Below the pieces are notes generated by a model. That model was not told where the DNA came from. It ran no database searches and saw only the letters and a list, made by a program, of their open reading frames with translations. This document shows, in pieces, positions 1 through 6,832 of a DNA stretch of 10,684 bases. Position 1 is the stretch's first letter. Each line of letters opens with the position of its first letter. Position numbers and translations under genes: made by a program. The stretch covers positions 3,292,111 to 3,302,794 of the forward strand of contig CP070840.1 of assembly GCA_020342025.1 (NCBI GenBank), given 5' to 3'. This DNA comes from Deltaproteobacteria bacterium. Its GTDB lineage: Bacteria > Desulfobacterota > DSM-4660 > Desulfatiglandales > HGW-15.

Positions 1-347
1 AAATAGAAGCGCCCTTTGTGTTCCTCGCAAATCTCTGCGAAGATGTCGTTGATCTTTTGTGCCCACTCGATACTCTCTTTCACGGGAAGCTCAGCAACGC
101 CTGGGCAGGTATGAGAGAGGACCTGAATATCAATCCCCGCCTCGTCCAGGTCCGCTACTCTTGCCTTTATATCAAAATCCCCCGCCATATCCACGTGACT
201 GGGCGTTGAGGTGCCGATTTTGGCCACGCCTGAGGTGGCACTTGTCCACTCAAACTGGGGCGCCTCGGTCCTCTGAGATAGATAGTCCAGCCATGGTTTC
301 GAGTAAAAATGATTATGGATGTCAATAACCTTCATTCCTTTTCTCAT
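1..347 (-). CDS. Amidohydrolase, ACMSD/decarboxylase family (5' part; runs off left edge)
   Basis: This is the N-terminal 115 codons of a metal-dependent amidohydrolase of the ACMSD / gamma-resorcylate decarboxylase type (COG2159-like); the rest lies beyond position 1. The protein opens MRKGMKVIDIHNHFY, which carries the HxH metal pair at residues 11 and 13 at the end of the first barrel strand. The stretch up to the edge aligns well with the complete amidohydrolase at 7688-8716: both have DxHNH, then LDYL, then a DLDxxGxD segment, and GRFY at the cut. The two are paralogues. The ATG at 345-347 is supported by AAAGGAG at 354-360, 6 bases upstream; an internal Met at residue 5 is a weaker alternative. 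The later metal ligands cannot be seen, so activity and substrate are unknown. It lies downstream of the acyl-CoA dehydrogenase, separated by a repeat element. Confidence 0.85.
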   Translation of the reverse strand, partial: MRKGMKVIDIHNHFYSKPWLDYLSQRTEAPQFEWTSATSGVAKIGTSTPSHVDMAGDFDIKARVADLDEAGIDIQVLSHTCPGVAELPVKESIEWAQKINDIFAEICEEHKGRFY

Positions 348-373
348 GATATGCTCCTTTCAACTACAAGCCA

Positions 374-563
374 TGTCACAGACTGTCTTTGCGACCCCGC
401 TGTAAAGCGGGGGAAGCCATTCGACCTCGAGCCAGCCGCCGAAAAGCTCATGGCCGAGAGGCAATCTCATTTTCTGAAAACAAAAGCCATCGGCTTGGGA
501 GGACGAGATTGCTTCGCCGTCCCGCACTCATGGAATCTAGGTGCGGGACTCCTCGCAATGACA
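374..563. repeat. Intergenic palindromic repeat element (GTCATTGCGAGGAG / GAAGCAATCTC kind)
   Basis: This fills most of the 252-base gap between the amidohydrolase fragment and the acyl-CoA dehydrogenase. Its ends are inverted: TGTCA at 374-378 against TGACA at 559-563, with TGCGA/TCGCA just inside. Three inner palindromes are visible. CCCCGC/GCGGGG at 395-412 has a 6-bp stem and 6-base loop. GCAATCTC (461-468) pairs with GAGATTGC (505-512). A strong hairpin has GTCCCGCAC (519-527) against GTGCGGGAC (541-549), flanked by ATTGC (508-512) and GCAAT (555-559). Read on the minus strand it begins GTCATTGCGAGGAG. Sequences of this kind are, from general knowledge, scattered in gaps of deltaproteobacterial and some other genomes. 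There is no coding sequence and no T-run that would make it a typical terminator. Confidence 0.75.
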
Positions 564-599
564 TAAAACTGGTGCCGCTTCACGCAAGTAAACGTTGCC

Positions 600-1730
600 T
601 TATTTGAACAGATGTCGGGCGATTAAGAGTTTCTGGATCTCTTCTGTGCCCTCCTCGAAGTGATAGGAACGTGCATCCCGGAAGTGCCGCTCCATGGGAT
701 AGGCTCGCGTATAGCCAATCCCTCCATGAATTCGAAGCGCCATCTCCGAAACCCGGGTGACCACTTGTTCTGCAAAGAGTTTCGCCATGGCGGCTTCCAT
801 GACGATATCCTGCCCCTGATCGAACTTCCACGCGGCCTCGTAAGCAAGAAGCCTTGCAGCCTGAATCTCTGTCCCCATCTGGGCCACATTGTTCTGTATG
901 GCCTGACGCTTGACCAAGAGCTTACCAAAAGTGGTTCTCTTCTTCGCATAATCTATGGCCAAATCCAACATCCTTTGGGCAAGCCCCACACAGCAGAAGG
1001 CGATGGATACCCTGCTCAAATGGAGCATGCCAAACGCCACGTCCAATCCTTTGCCCTTTTCCCCCAGTACGTTTGACGCGGGGACTCGACAGTCTTTATA
1101 GATTACATTGTAATGGCGCGGTCCAACACACCCCATCATCTTCTCCATGGGTTTGAGCACCAGGCCCTTCCTTGGTGCGTCCACCAGGAACGAGGTAATG
1201 CCCTCTTCTGTCGCCGCGAAGGCGTAGATCAATTTGGTATAATTGGGGAAAAGGGTGATGAGCCATTTGTGTCCGTTTAGGACATAATCATCACCGTCCC
1301 TGGTCGCCTTGGAGTTTATATCTTTCCCCGTGCCCGCTTCCGGTTCAGTCAGGCTATTCGCGGCCCAGATCTCCCCGGTTGCCAGTTTAGGCAGATAGTG
1401 TTGCTTCTGTTCCTCGGTTCCAAAGTAGAGGATCGGTCTCCAAAACAGCCCATTCATGGTATGGGCAATAAGTCTCACTGTGGCATAGGCCTTGGCCAGT
1501 TCTTCGAGCACGGTGAACCACTCAATGGCGCGCCAACCTTCACCCCCATATTCCTTGGGGATGGTGAGGCCAAAAAAGCGGAAGCGCCCGTTCCTGAGTT
1601 CCTCCACCAGCTCATCAGGAATTCTCTCTTCCTCCTCCAAGGGCATCGACATGGGGTTCAGCACATTCTCCACCCAATCACGAGCTTCCTGCTTAAGTTT
1701 TAGAACTTTATCTGGCAGGCTGAAATCCAT
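600..1730 (-). CDS. Acyl-CoA dehydrogenase
   Basis: A 376-aa FAD-dependent acyl-CoA dehydrogenase, the usual family length, expected to oxidise an acyl-CoA at C2-C3 and pass electrons to ETF in the cytoplasm. The helical N-terminal domain is followed by the beta domain with TEPEAGTGKD (128-137) and NGHKWLIT (152-159), then the C-terminal helical domain with R240 in LSRVSIA and the YAKKRTTFG segment. HGGIGYT lies near 335-341. The catalytic glutamate is expected at E360 in FEEGT. Two flavin-contact spots are unusual: the Asp that normally follows AG[ST] is Gly, and the usual KxWIT reads KWLIT. AGGAAGGAG at 1737-1745 lies 6 bases before the ATG and fixes the start. The chain length of the substrate cannot be told; the ligase, ene-reductase and SDR nearby suggest a CoA-thioester pathway. 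Confidence 0.93.
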   Translation of the reverse strand: MDFSLPDKVLKLKQEARDWVENVLNPMSMPLEEEERIPDELVEELRNGRFRFFGLTIPKEYGGEGWRAIEWFTVLEELAKAYATVRLIAHTMNGLFWRPILYFGTEEQKQHYLPKLATGEIWAANSLTEPEAGTGKDINSKATRDGDDYVLNGHKWLITLFPNYTKLIYAFAATEEGITSFLVDAPRKGLVLKPMEKMMGCVGPRHYNVIYKDCRVPASNVLGEKGKGLDVAFGMLHLSRVSIAFCCVGLAQRMLDLAIDYAKKRTTFGKLLVKRQAIQNNVAQMGTEIQAARLLAYEAAWKFDQGQDIVMEAAMAKLFAEQVVTRVSEMALRIHGGIGYTRAYPMERHFRDARSYHFEEGTEEIQKLLIARHLFK

Positions 1731-1769
1731 ACGCTTCTCCTTCCTAATTCAGTTCGCTGCGCTCACAAC

Positions 1770-1872
1770 TGGAGCGTTGGAATAATGGAGTAATGGAGTG
1801 ATGGCTTTAAATGCATAGAAGATCTATTCCATTTTATCCAATACTCCAGTACTCCCATACTCCATCACTCCA
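1770..1872. repeat. Two inverted arrays of an 8-bp repeat (TGGAGTAW)
   Basis: In the gap between the acyl-CoA dehydrogenase and the SDR, the left array (1770-1804) is four 8-base units plus TGG: TGGAGCGT, TGGAATAA, TGGAGTAA, TGGAGTGA. After a 28-base spacer the right array (1833-1872) holds five units in the opposite orientation: TTTATCCA, ATACTCCA, GTACTCCC, ATACTCCA, TCACTCCA. The inner copies give a perfect 12-bp inverted match (1793-1804 with 1862-1873), so the region can fold into a hairpin. A third array of the same period lies at 4117-4148. No spacers of CRISPR type and no reading frame. Its role is unknown. Confidence 0.8.
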
Positions 1873-1943
1873 TGTTGACGTTATGAAGTAAATACGTGGA
1901 AAGACTCACTATCCAAAAGTCATGAAACGAAAGAGACACATCG

Positions 1944-2705
1944 TCAACCTATCATCGTTAGGCCGCCGTCTATGCTCAGGACTTGACCTGTTAGATATCT
2001 TGAATCGTCACTCACAAAAAAGGCGACCACGTCCGCCACATCTTCTGGGCTGCCTAGCCGCCTCATGGGAATGACCCTCTTTACGGCCTCCGTCACCTTC
2101 TGCCCTTTTTCGCCGGGATGCAGTTTATCCCAGAGATCCGTTTGCACGGGGCCCGGGCTGACACAATTGACTCGGATATTGTACCTGATCACTTCTCTTG
2201 CTAGTGCCTTGGAAGCGGCCATGATAGCGGCCTTCGTGGCACAGTAAATCACTTCATTGGCAGCCCCGATTCTGCCCGCATCAGAACCCATGCTCACGAT
2301 GTTGCCACTGTTCTGTTCAATCATATAGGGAACACACACATGCGATGCGATTAAAAAACTCTTAAAATTGACCCCCAAAATCTTATCCCAAAGGGCCTCG
2401 TCCGTGTCCACAAAGGCCCGTGCTTCATCGATGCCTGCGTTGTTGATCAGGATATCAATGGAGCCATAGGCCTGGTGAATTTGTGCGACGGCCTCCTTCA
2501 CTTTAGCGTATTGTGTAACATCACATTGGATGGCTTTTGCATCTACACCCTGTTTCTTGATCTCTTCGACGGTTTTGTCTGCCTTATCCTTTAGGATGTC
2601 TAAGATCCCAATGTTTGCGCCCTCCTTTGCAAGGCGCAAGGCGATGGCCCTGCCGATTCCTTTGGCACCGCCCGTGACGACCGCTGTCTTACCTTTTAGA
2701 GACAT
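1944..2705 (-). CDS. Short-chain dehydrogenase/reductase (classical SDR, NAD-type)
   Basis: A 253-aa classical SDR of ordinary length, a cytoplasmic NAD(P)-dependent oxidoreductase of the FabG / 3-hydroxyacyl-CoA dehydrogenase sort. The Rossmann glycine motif TGGAKGIG is at 11-18, CDVT at 61-64, NNAG at 88-91, and the catalytic set is probably N113, S141, Y154 and K158 (YCATK). Asp36 ends the second strand (GILD), which in this family favours NAD(H) over NADP(H). The C terminus has the usual GQVLSIDGG. GGAGGAGG at 2711-2718 lies 5 bases before the ATG. It follows the flavin ene-reductase by 60 bases, so the two are probably co-transcribed. A role as a hydroxyacyl-CoA dehydrogenase in a beta-oxidation-like or ring-oxidation route fits the context, but SDR substrates cannot be read from motifs. 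Confidence 0.92.
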   Translation of the reverse strand: MSLKGKTAVVTGGAKGIGRAIALRLAKEGANIGILDILKDKADKTVEEIKKQGVDAKAIQCDVTQYAKVKEAVAQIHQAYGSIDILINNAGIDEARAFVDTDEALWDKILGVNFKSFLIASHVCVPYMIEQNSGNIVSMGSDAGRIGAANEVIYCATKAAIMAASKALAREVIRYNIRVNCVSPGPVQTDLWDKLHPGEKGQKVTEAVKRVIPMRRLGSPEDVADVVAFFVSDDSRYLTGQVLSIDGGLTMIG

Positions 2706-2765
2706 GATGCCCTCCTCCAGCCAGCTTGTTTGTTTGCGTTATTTCCCATCCCAATGGGCTTGGCC

Positions 2766-3950
2766 CTACTTGCCCCCTTTTGGAAGCGCGCTGGCGCGGG
2801 CTTCCGTCTTCGTAAAGGGCGTTGGCGCCACCAAGTTGCCTTCGGGCCACCGGGAACAATTGACCTTTTCCATCCTGGAGTCCGCTTCCAGACACCAATT
2901 ACAGGCAGTACATTGTACGATGTCCTTCGCCCTACCTTCCTTCGCCTTTATAGGCCAGTCTGGGTCACAAAGCAAGGGGCGACACAATCCGATGATATCC
3001 GCCTTTTCGTGCTGGAGAATCTCCTCTGCCAGCTTGGGTGTGCGGATCTTTCCTGCCGTCACAATGGGGGTGTCGTAGCCTGCCTCGCGAACGGCGTTCC
3101 GAACCGCTTCAGCCAAATAGACGTGCGTCCCATCGGGAAACCAGTACCACGGGCTCATGCGGTGCCCGCTATATCCGGACATGGGGTCCGGAGGGGTGTT
3201 TTCGGGCGGTGGAAGTGCATCCTCAAACCGACTGCCCCCTGTGACACTGATGTAAGCGGCACCCAGTTCGGCAAGCTTTTTGCCAATCTGTGTGCTTTGG
3301 AGCGGGGTGGTACCAGGGATCGTGAAATCCTCACCGTTTATTCGGACCCCGAGGGGATAAGTGTCACCGACGACTCCCCGCACCGCCTCATATACTTCTA
3401 TGGGCAATCGCATCCGGTTTTTCAACCCACCCCCATATTTATCCTTTCTTTGGTTGGAAAGTGATAAAAACGAGGAGAGGGTATAGGCATGCGCCATATG
3501 AAGTTCTATAAAATCAAACCCAGCGGATAGCGCACGTCTGGCGCCATCGGCGTGCTGCTGCACAATTACGGGCAGATCCTCTGGCTTAAAATCGGTGACT
3601 TTTTGTCTCCACCCACTCCTTGCTATTTTCAAGAAGTGCATGATTTGAATACCCAGTTTCGTCTCTGGATTTGCCTCACGAACAGCATCCACCAGGTCTT
3701 TCAACGCTTCAGTAAAGCTGTCATCGCTGATGCGCAGGTTGTATGAGCTTCTGGATGGGAGCACGACTGCCGCTTCCACCACTATAGAGCCGACGCCACC
3801 CCTGGCTTCTCGCTGATACCGCGCCTTGAGATCTTCCGTGACGTGTCCATCCTCCGTGGCCAGCCCAGACACCATGGAGGTCCGCTGTAGCCTGTTTGGA
3901 AAGGTAACACCCTTTAGTTTTATTCCTGTGAACATGCTTTTGTATTTCAT
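2766..3950 (-). CDS. NADH:flavin oxidoreductase, OYE / 2,4-dienoyl-CoA reductase type, lacking the C-terminal domain
   Basis: A 394-aa FMN-type TIM-barrel ene-reductase of the Old Yellow Enzyme family. The N-terminal FPNRLQRTSM, the substrate motif HMAHAY (HxxH at 151-154, Tyr156) and the LSLSNQRKDKYGG stretch are standard. After the barrel four cysteines, C347, C350, C353 and C365 (C-x2-C-x2-C-x11-C), form a likely 4Fe-4S site as in 2,4-dienoyl-CoA and 2-enoate reductases. Those enzymes usually run to about 640-670 aa with an FAD/NAD(P)H domain; here the protein stops about 29 residues after the last cysteine, so an outside electron donor would be needed. The ATG at 3948-3950 is chosen over an adjoining GTG because AAGGAAGGAG lies 6 bases from it. 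Likely role: reduction of a conjugated C=C in an acyl-CoA; the substrate is not determined. Confidence 0.9.
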   Translation of the reverse strand: MKYKSMFTGIKLKGVTFPNRLQRTSMVSGLATEDGHVTEDLKARYQREARGGVGSIVVEAAVVLPSRSSYNLRISDDSFTEALKDLVDAVREANPETKLGIQIMHFLKIARSGWRQKVTDFKPEDLPVIVQQHADGARRALSAGFDFIELHMAHAYTLSSFLSLSNQRKDKYGGGLKNRMRLPIEVYEAVRGVVGDTYPLGVRINGEDFTIPGTTPLQSTQIGKKLAELGAAYISVTGGSRFEDALPPPENTPPDPMSGYSGHRMSPWYWFPDGTHVYLAEAVRNAVREAGYDTPIVTAGKIRTPKLAEEILQHEKADIIGLCRPLLCDPDWPIKAKEGRAKDIVQCTACNWCLEADSRMEKVNCSRWPEGNLVAPTPFTKTEARASALPKGGK

Positions 3951-3956
3951 CACTTA

Positions 3957-3966
3957 CTCCTTCCTT
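3957..3966 (-). promoter_or_regulatory. Ribosome binding site that selects ATG 3950 over GTG 3953
   Basis: AAGGAAGGAG on the minus strand ends 6 bases before the ATG at 3950 but only 3 bases before the in-frame GTG at 3953, so the ATG is the better start of the flavin oxidoreductase. Confidence 0.75.
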
Positions 3967-4116
3967 ATGTGGTTAAGGGAATGGTGGCCCGCCCTGGCCT
4001 CCGGCTAGTAGAGCCTACGACTCGGAAAGCGCGACTTGACCGTATCATTTTTTATCGTTTGAATATTTACCGACTCCAGCCCATGGAACTATAGCCCGCA
4101 AACCAGGTCTGGGCCA

Positions 4117-4148
4117 GGGAATATTGGAATAATGGACTGTTGGGAAAA
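4117..4148. repeat. Array of the 8-bp repeat, third copy
   Basis: Four consecutive 8-base units, GGGAATAT, TGGAATAA, TGGACTGT and TGGGAAAA, match the period and TGGA core of the arrays at 1770-1872. It lies just past the stop of the adenylating ligase, in the 217-base gap before the flavin oxidoreductase. Only one orientation is present here, so it cannot form the hairpin seen at the other site. The rest of this gap (3967-4116) shows nothing I can name. Confidence 0.65.
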
Positions 4149-4167
4149 CCACCGCGCCACGTCCTCG

Positions 4168-5826
4168 CTAAGTCTTTCCGGATTCAGCTTTTCGCTTTTC
4201 TTCAATATCCTTTTTCAGGACCTTTTTATCTGCTTTGCCTGCGGCAGTGAGAGGCATTTGTTGGACGATCTCCGTCCGCGCCGGGTAGTGAATCTTGGAT
4301 GCTTTCATCTTATCCAGATGCGTGATCAGTTCCTCATGGGTGACCGATGCCCCCTCAACCGGCTTAACATAGGCGCACACCTGTTCACCCAGATCCGGAT
4401 CGGGCATGCCCACCACGGCCACATATTCCACATCAGGATGAGAAGAGATGAGATCTTCCACATCACGAGCCGCAATGTTTTCCCCCCCTCGAATGATGAT
4501 GTCCTTTATCCTGCCTGTGATCCTTATGGTCCCCTTTTCATCGATCACCGCCAGATCGCCGGTGCGAAAATAGCCATCTGGCGTAAACGAATCCATGTTG
4601 GCCTGAGGGTTCTTTAAGTAACCGGTAAAAACACCCGGTCCCTTTGCAGACAGCTCTCCCTCCATCCCGGGAGGAGTCTTCTTCCCTTTAGAATCAAGGG
4701 TGACGATATCATCATAAGGACAGCATGGTCTCCCAATCGTATTACATCGTATTTCAAGGGGATCGTGGGGCCGGGATTGGATAAGAGGGCCTTCCACCAT
4801 GCCAAAGGCATTAATATAGCGGGCCCCGATTCTCTCCTCTACGTTCTTGACCAGCTCCGGCGGGCTGTTTGCGGCGCCCACGTAGATCTTCTTCAGGGAT
4901 CTGAGGTCATATTCCCCCAGATCCTCGAAACTGACGATCCGGCTAATGAGCGTCGGAACCAGGCCCGTGCAGGTTATTTTCTCTTCCTGCACGATCTGAC
5001 AAAAATCTTCGGGATAGGTGGAGTCGATCAAGACCTGTTTTGCCCCATGAAAGACAGACCCGGTTACACAAACCAGGAGGGCCAAATTGTGTCCTACAGT
5101 GGCTGCGACCAAGATCGTGTCATTCACATTAAGATCCCAGGCCTTTGACTTGTACTCGATGTTACAGATGTAGTCATTGTGGGTTCTGGGTGCCCCTTTC
5201 GGGAGCCCAGTGGTCCCCCCTGACGGCAGGATCTGACACACATCACCCGGATCCGGGCGTGCCTGCTCCAGGGTTGACCGGATCTCTTTTCCTCCAGCCT
5301 TCGTCTCGAGAAAGTCCCTAAACTTCAGGCAGCCTTCCGGTATTTTTTCGCCAATGAGGATCACTTTTTCCAGGACGGGATTCTCTTCCTTGACCTGCTT
5401 GATCAAAGGAAGGTAATCTATCTTTCGATACCGATCTGGAAGAATCCAACCTTTGGGCTGCGTCAGGTGGGCAAGGTGGGCAATCTCTCTGGCCGTGTGG
5501 TTCACGGTGAGCAAGACCATCACCAGTCCCGCCTTTTGGAGGGCATAATAGGAGATAACAAATTCTGGCCAATTGGGAAGTTGAAGAAGGACGGTATCCC
5601 CTGGTTGAAATCCCTCCTGGAGCAAGTTGTAGGCCATTTTGTCCACGAGACTGCGTAGCTCCGCCCAGGTATAGCGCTTCCCGGCACCTACAAGGGCTTC
5701 TCTTTCAGGGTAAAGATCGCTTGCTCTGTCAAACATATCTCCGAGGGTCATGCCCAGCCACCAGCGTCTCTTTTGATATAGCTGGGCTGCCTCCGGATCA
5801 TAAGGGGTAAAGCCCTCAAACACCAT
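4168..5826 (-). CDS. Acid-CoA/AMP ligase, aryl-acid (EntE/DhbE-like) type
   Basis: A 552-aa adenylate-forming enzyme (ANL superfamily) that should activate a carboxylic acid with ATP and most likely transfer it to CoA, since no carrier protein is nearby. The P-loop SGGTTGLPKG (202-211) followed by PRTHND resembles 2,3-dihydroxybenzoate-AMP ligases. So does the His-Asn pair at 246-247 (GHNLALL), where the Asn contacts the aryl carboxylate in DhbE. The Ser that follows in DhbE (position 240) is Val here, arguing against dihydroxybenzoate itself. Core A7/A8 residues YFRTGDL, GRIKD and RGGEN (446-450) and the C-terminal catalytic Lys531 (LTAAGKADKK) are present. The start at 5826 is set by AAAGGAG; an upstream in-frame Met at 5859 lacks such a site. 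Substrate: probably an aromatic or cyclic acid; this is inference. Confidence 0.9.
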   Translation of the reverse strand: MVFEGFTPYDPEAAQLYQKRRWWLGMTLGDMFDRASDLYPEREALVGAGKRYTWAELRSLVDKMAYNLLQEGFQPGDTVLLQLPNWPEFVISYYALQKAGLVMVLLTVNHTAREIAHLAHLTQPKGWILPDRYRKIDYLPLIKQVKEENPVLEKVILIGEKIPEGCLKFRDFLETKAGGKEIRSTLEQARPDPGDVCQILPSGGTTGLPKGAPRTHNDYICNIEYKSKAWDLNVNDTILVAATVGHNLALLVCVTGSVFHGAKQVLIDSTYPEDFCQIVQEEKITCTGLVPTLISRIVSFEDLGEYDLRSLKKIYVGAANSPPELVKNVEERIGARYINAFGMVEGPLIQSRPHDPLEIRCNTIGRPCCPYDDIVTLDSKGKKTPPGMEGELSAKGPGVFTGYLKNPQANMDSFTPDGYFRTGDLAVIDEKGTIRITGRIKDIIIRGGENIAARDVEDLISSHPDVEYVAVVGMPDPDLGEQVCAYVKPVEGASVTHEELITHLDKMKASKIHYPARTEIVQQMPLTAAGKADKKVLKKDIEEKRKAESGKT

Positions 5827-5832
5827 TTCTCG

Positions 5833-5839
5833 CTCCTTT
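5833..5839 (-). promoter_or_regulatory. Ribosome binding site fixing the ligase start
   Basis: AAAGGAG on the minus strand, 6 bases before the ATG at 5824-5826. It lies inside the 11-codon extension that begins at 5859, so the shorter protein starting MVFEGF is preferred. Confidence 0.8.
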
Positions 5840-5903
5840 CTCCAGCTCGTTACCAACAACTGTTTGAAAGATTACCTATGAAATCTCCTCCCTCTCACCC
5901 TAA

Positions 5904-6132
5904 TCGTCTCTCACCGGAGACCGTGTCCCAATTCGTCATCCCGGCCAAATCCAGCGGAGCGGGATGCGAGCCGGGATCCAGAATGTTTTGATTTTCCGCA
6001 AATTTCCTGGATTCCCCTTCGACCTCGCTCAGGGTGGTGAGCCTGTCGAACCACGGGTCTCGACCACAATCGTTGGGCTCTCCCGGAATGACAGTTTTGT
6101 CGAATTGCGGCACCGTCTCCCGGGAGAGAGGG
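5904..6132. repeat. Nested inverted-repeat element (MITE-like) in the 370-base gap
   Basis: The gap between the ligase and the 209-aa protein is mostly this element. Outer arms 5904-5935 and 6101-6132 are inverted copies matching at 25 of 32 positions, including a perfect CAATTCG/CGAATTG. Inside lies a second pair, GTCATCCCGG (from 5935) against CCGGAATGAC (ending 6092), with GGGATCCAG and CTGGATTCCC within. Inside that is a third motif around 6016-6052, CCTTCGAC ... GTCGAACC, enclosing GCTCAGGGTGGTGAGCC. The two inner kinds are familiar intergenic repeats in many proteobacterial genomes; the outer arms are not one I recognise. Frames open across it on both strands look like products of the palindromes, not genes. 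Bases 6133-6197 show nothing further. Confidence 0.75.
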
Positions 6133-6197
6133 AACTATTGGGATACTATCCATCATTGCACTCCGGGCTGGGCATTCTGGAATTTTCGTACGTGGCA

Positions 6198-6827
6198 TTA
6201 ACCCGCGACTTTGGCAAGATAGGCGATGAAGTCGTATACATCCTGCTGTCGCTGTGCGGCCTTGATGCCCATGTTGCGCCGGATCCTCTCATACCCTTCT
6301 CTTTGCTGATCGGGATCCCGAGACTTCAGATCTTGGAGGTCCAGGCCCTCCTCTTCCACGGCTCTTTTGAAGGCCCCCATCTCCTCAGAGATGGCATCGC
6401 CTGCCTTAGATAGCCTAAAGAAATGATCGATTTTCTTGCCCTCCCTATCGGACCGCTCTAATGAGAGTTGAAAGGTATCCAGGAAGGTAATCCTCTTCAA
6501 ATCCCGTGGTTTTCTCACAATCTCAATGAGTTCAGGGTAATCATCTTCTTTATTCAGGGAGAGGCGTCCCACGTCTTCCGGGCGGCTGATCACATAGTAA
6601 CGGTTGATCTCTGCACAGGCAGCATCCACCTCCATGACTTCCCTCCACCCATCATCCCACTCAAGTAAAACGAACTTCTCCTGTTCCGGGTTTGCACTGG
6701 GCTGACTTGCGAAGGGCTGTCTCAACAGTTCCCATTGTAGCTGAGATGGCAGGGCGTCAAAGCTCGCCTCCGTCTTGGAGCCGTCGTCAAATTCAATTAC
6801 CACTTTTTGAGGTTTGGATCTAGGCAT
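6198..6827 (-). CDS. Hypothetical protein with two related N-terminal hairpin-like segments
   Basis: A 209-aa soluble, charged protein that I do not recognise. It shows no signal peptide or membrane segment. Two stretches in the N-terminal part resemble each other: residues 8-29 (KVVIEFDDGSK..., then EASFDALPSQ) and 51-73 (KFVLLEWDDGWR..., then EVMEVDAACAE). Each reads as a strand-turn-strand ending in a helix start. The C-terminal part (about 135-205) is probably helical and ends YDFIAYLAKVAG. The ATG at 6827 is preferred over an upstream TTG (6836) that overlaps the HAD stop, because AGAAGGA lies 9 bases before the ATG and almost touches the TTG. It starts 5 bases after the HAD hydrolase stop, so the two are almost certainly translated from one message. 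Function unknown. Confidence 0.8.
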   Translation of the reverse strand: MPRSKPQKVVIEFDDGSKTEASFDALPSQLQWELLRQPFASQPSANPEQEKFVLLEWDDGWREVMEVDAACAEINRYYVISRPEDVGRLSLNKEDDYPELIEIVRKPRDLKRITFLDTFQLSLERSDREGKKIDHFFRLSKAGDAISEEMGAFKRAVEEEGLDLQDLKSRDPDQQREGYERIRRNMGIKAAQRQQDVYDFIAYLAKVAG

Positions 6828-6832
6828 GATTT

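Noticed and set aside
508..559. Rho-independent terminator after the acyl-CoA dehydrogenase
   Set aside because: The hairpin is strong but no T-run follows on the minus strand; it is part of a dispersed repeat.
660..1076. Plus-strand frame of 138 codons
   Set aside because: It is antisense to the well-supported acyl-CoA dehydrogenase and has no protein-family features.
1770..1872. Possible CRISPR array
   Set aside because: Units are 8 bases, joined without spacers, and present in both orientations; no cas gene is near.
2730..3464. Plus-strand frame of 244 codons
   Set aside because: It is antisense to the flavin oxidoreductase, whose motifs are clear; the long opposite frame follows from codon use.
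5895..6198. Minus-strand open frames of 72 and 95 codons in the gap
   Set aside because: They run through the nested palindromes, have biased Arg/Pro/Gly composition and no ribosome site; the frame openness comes from the repeat.
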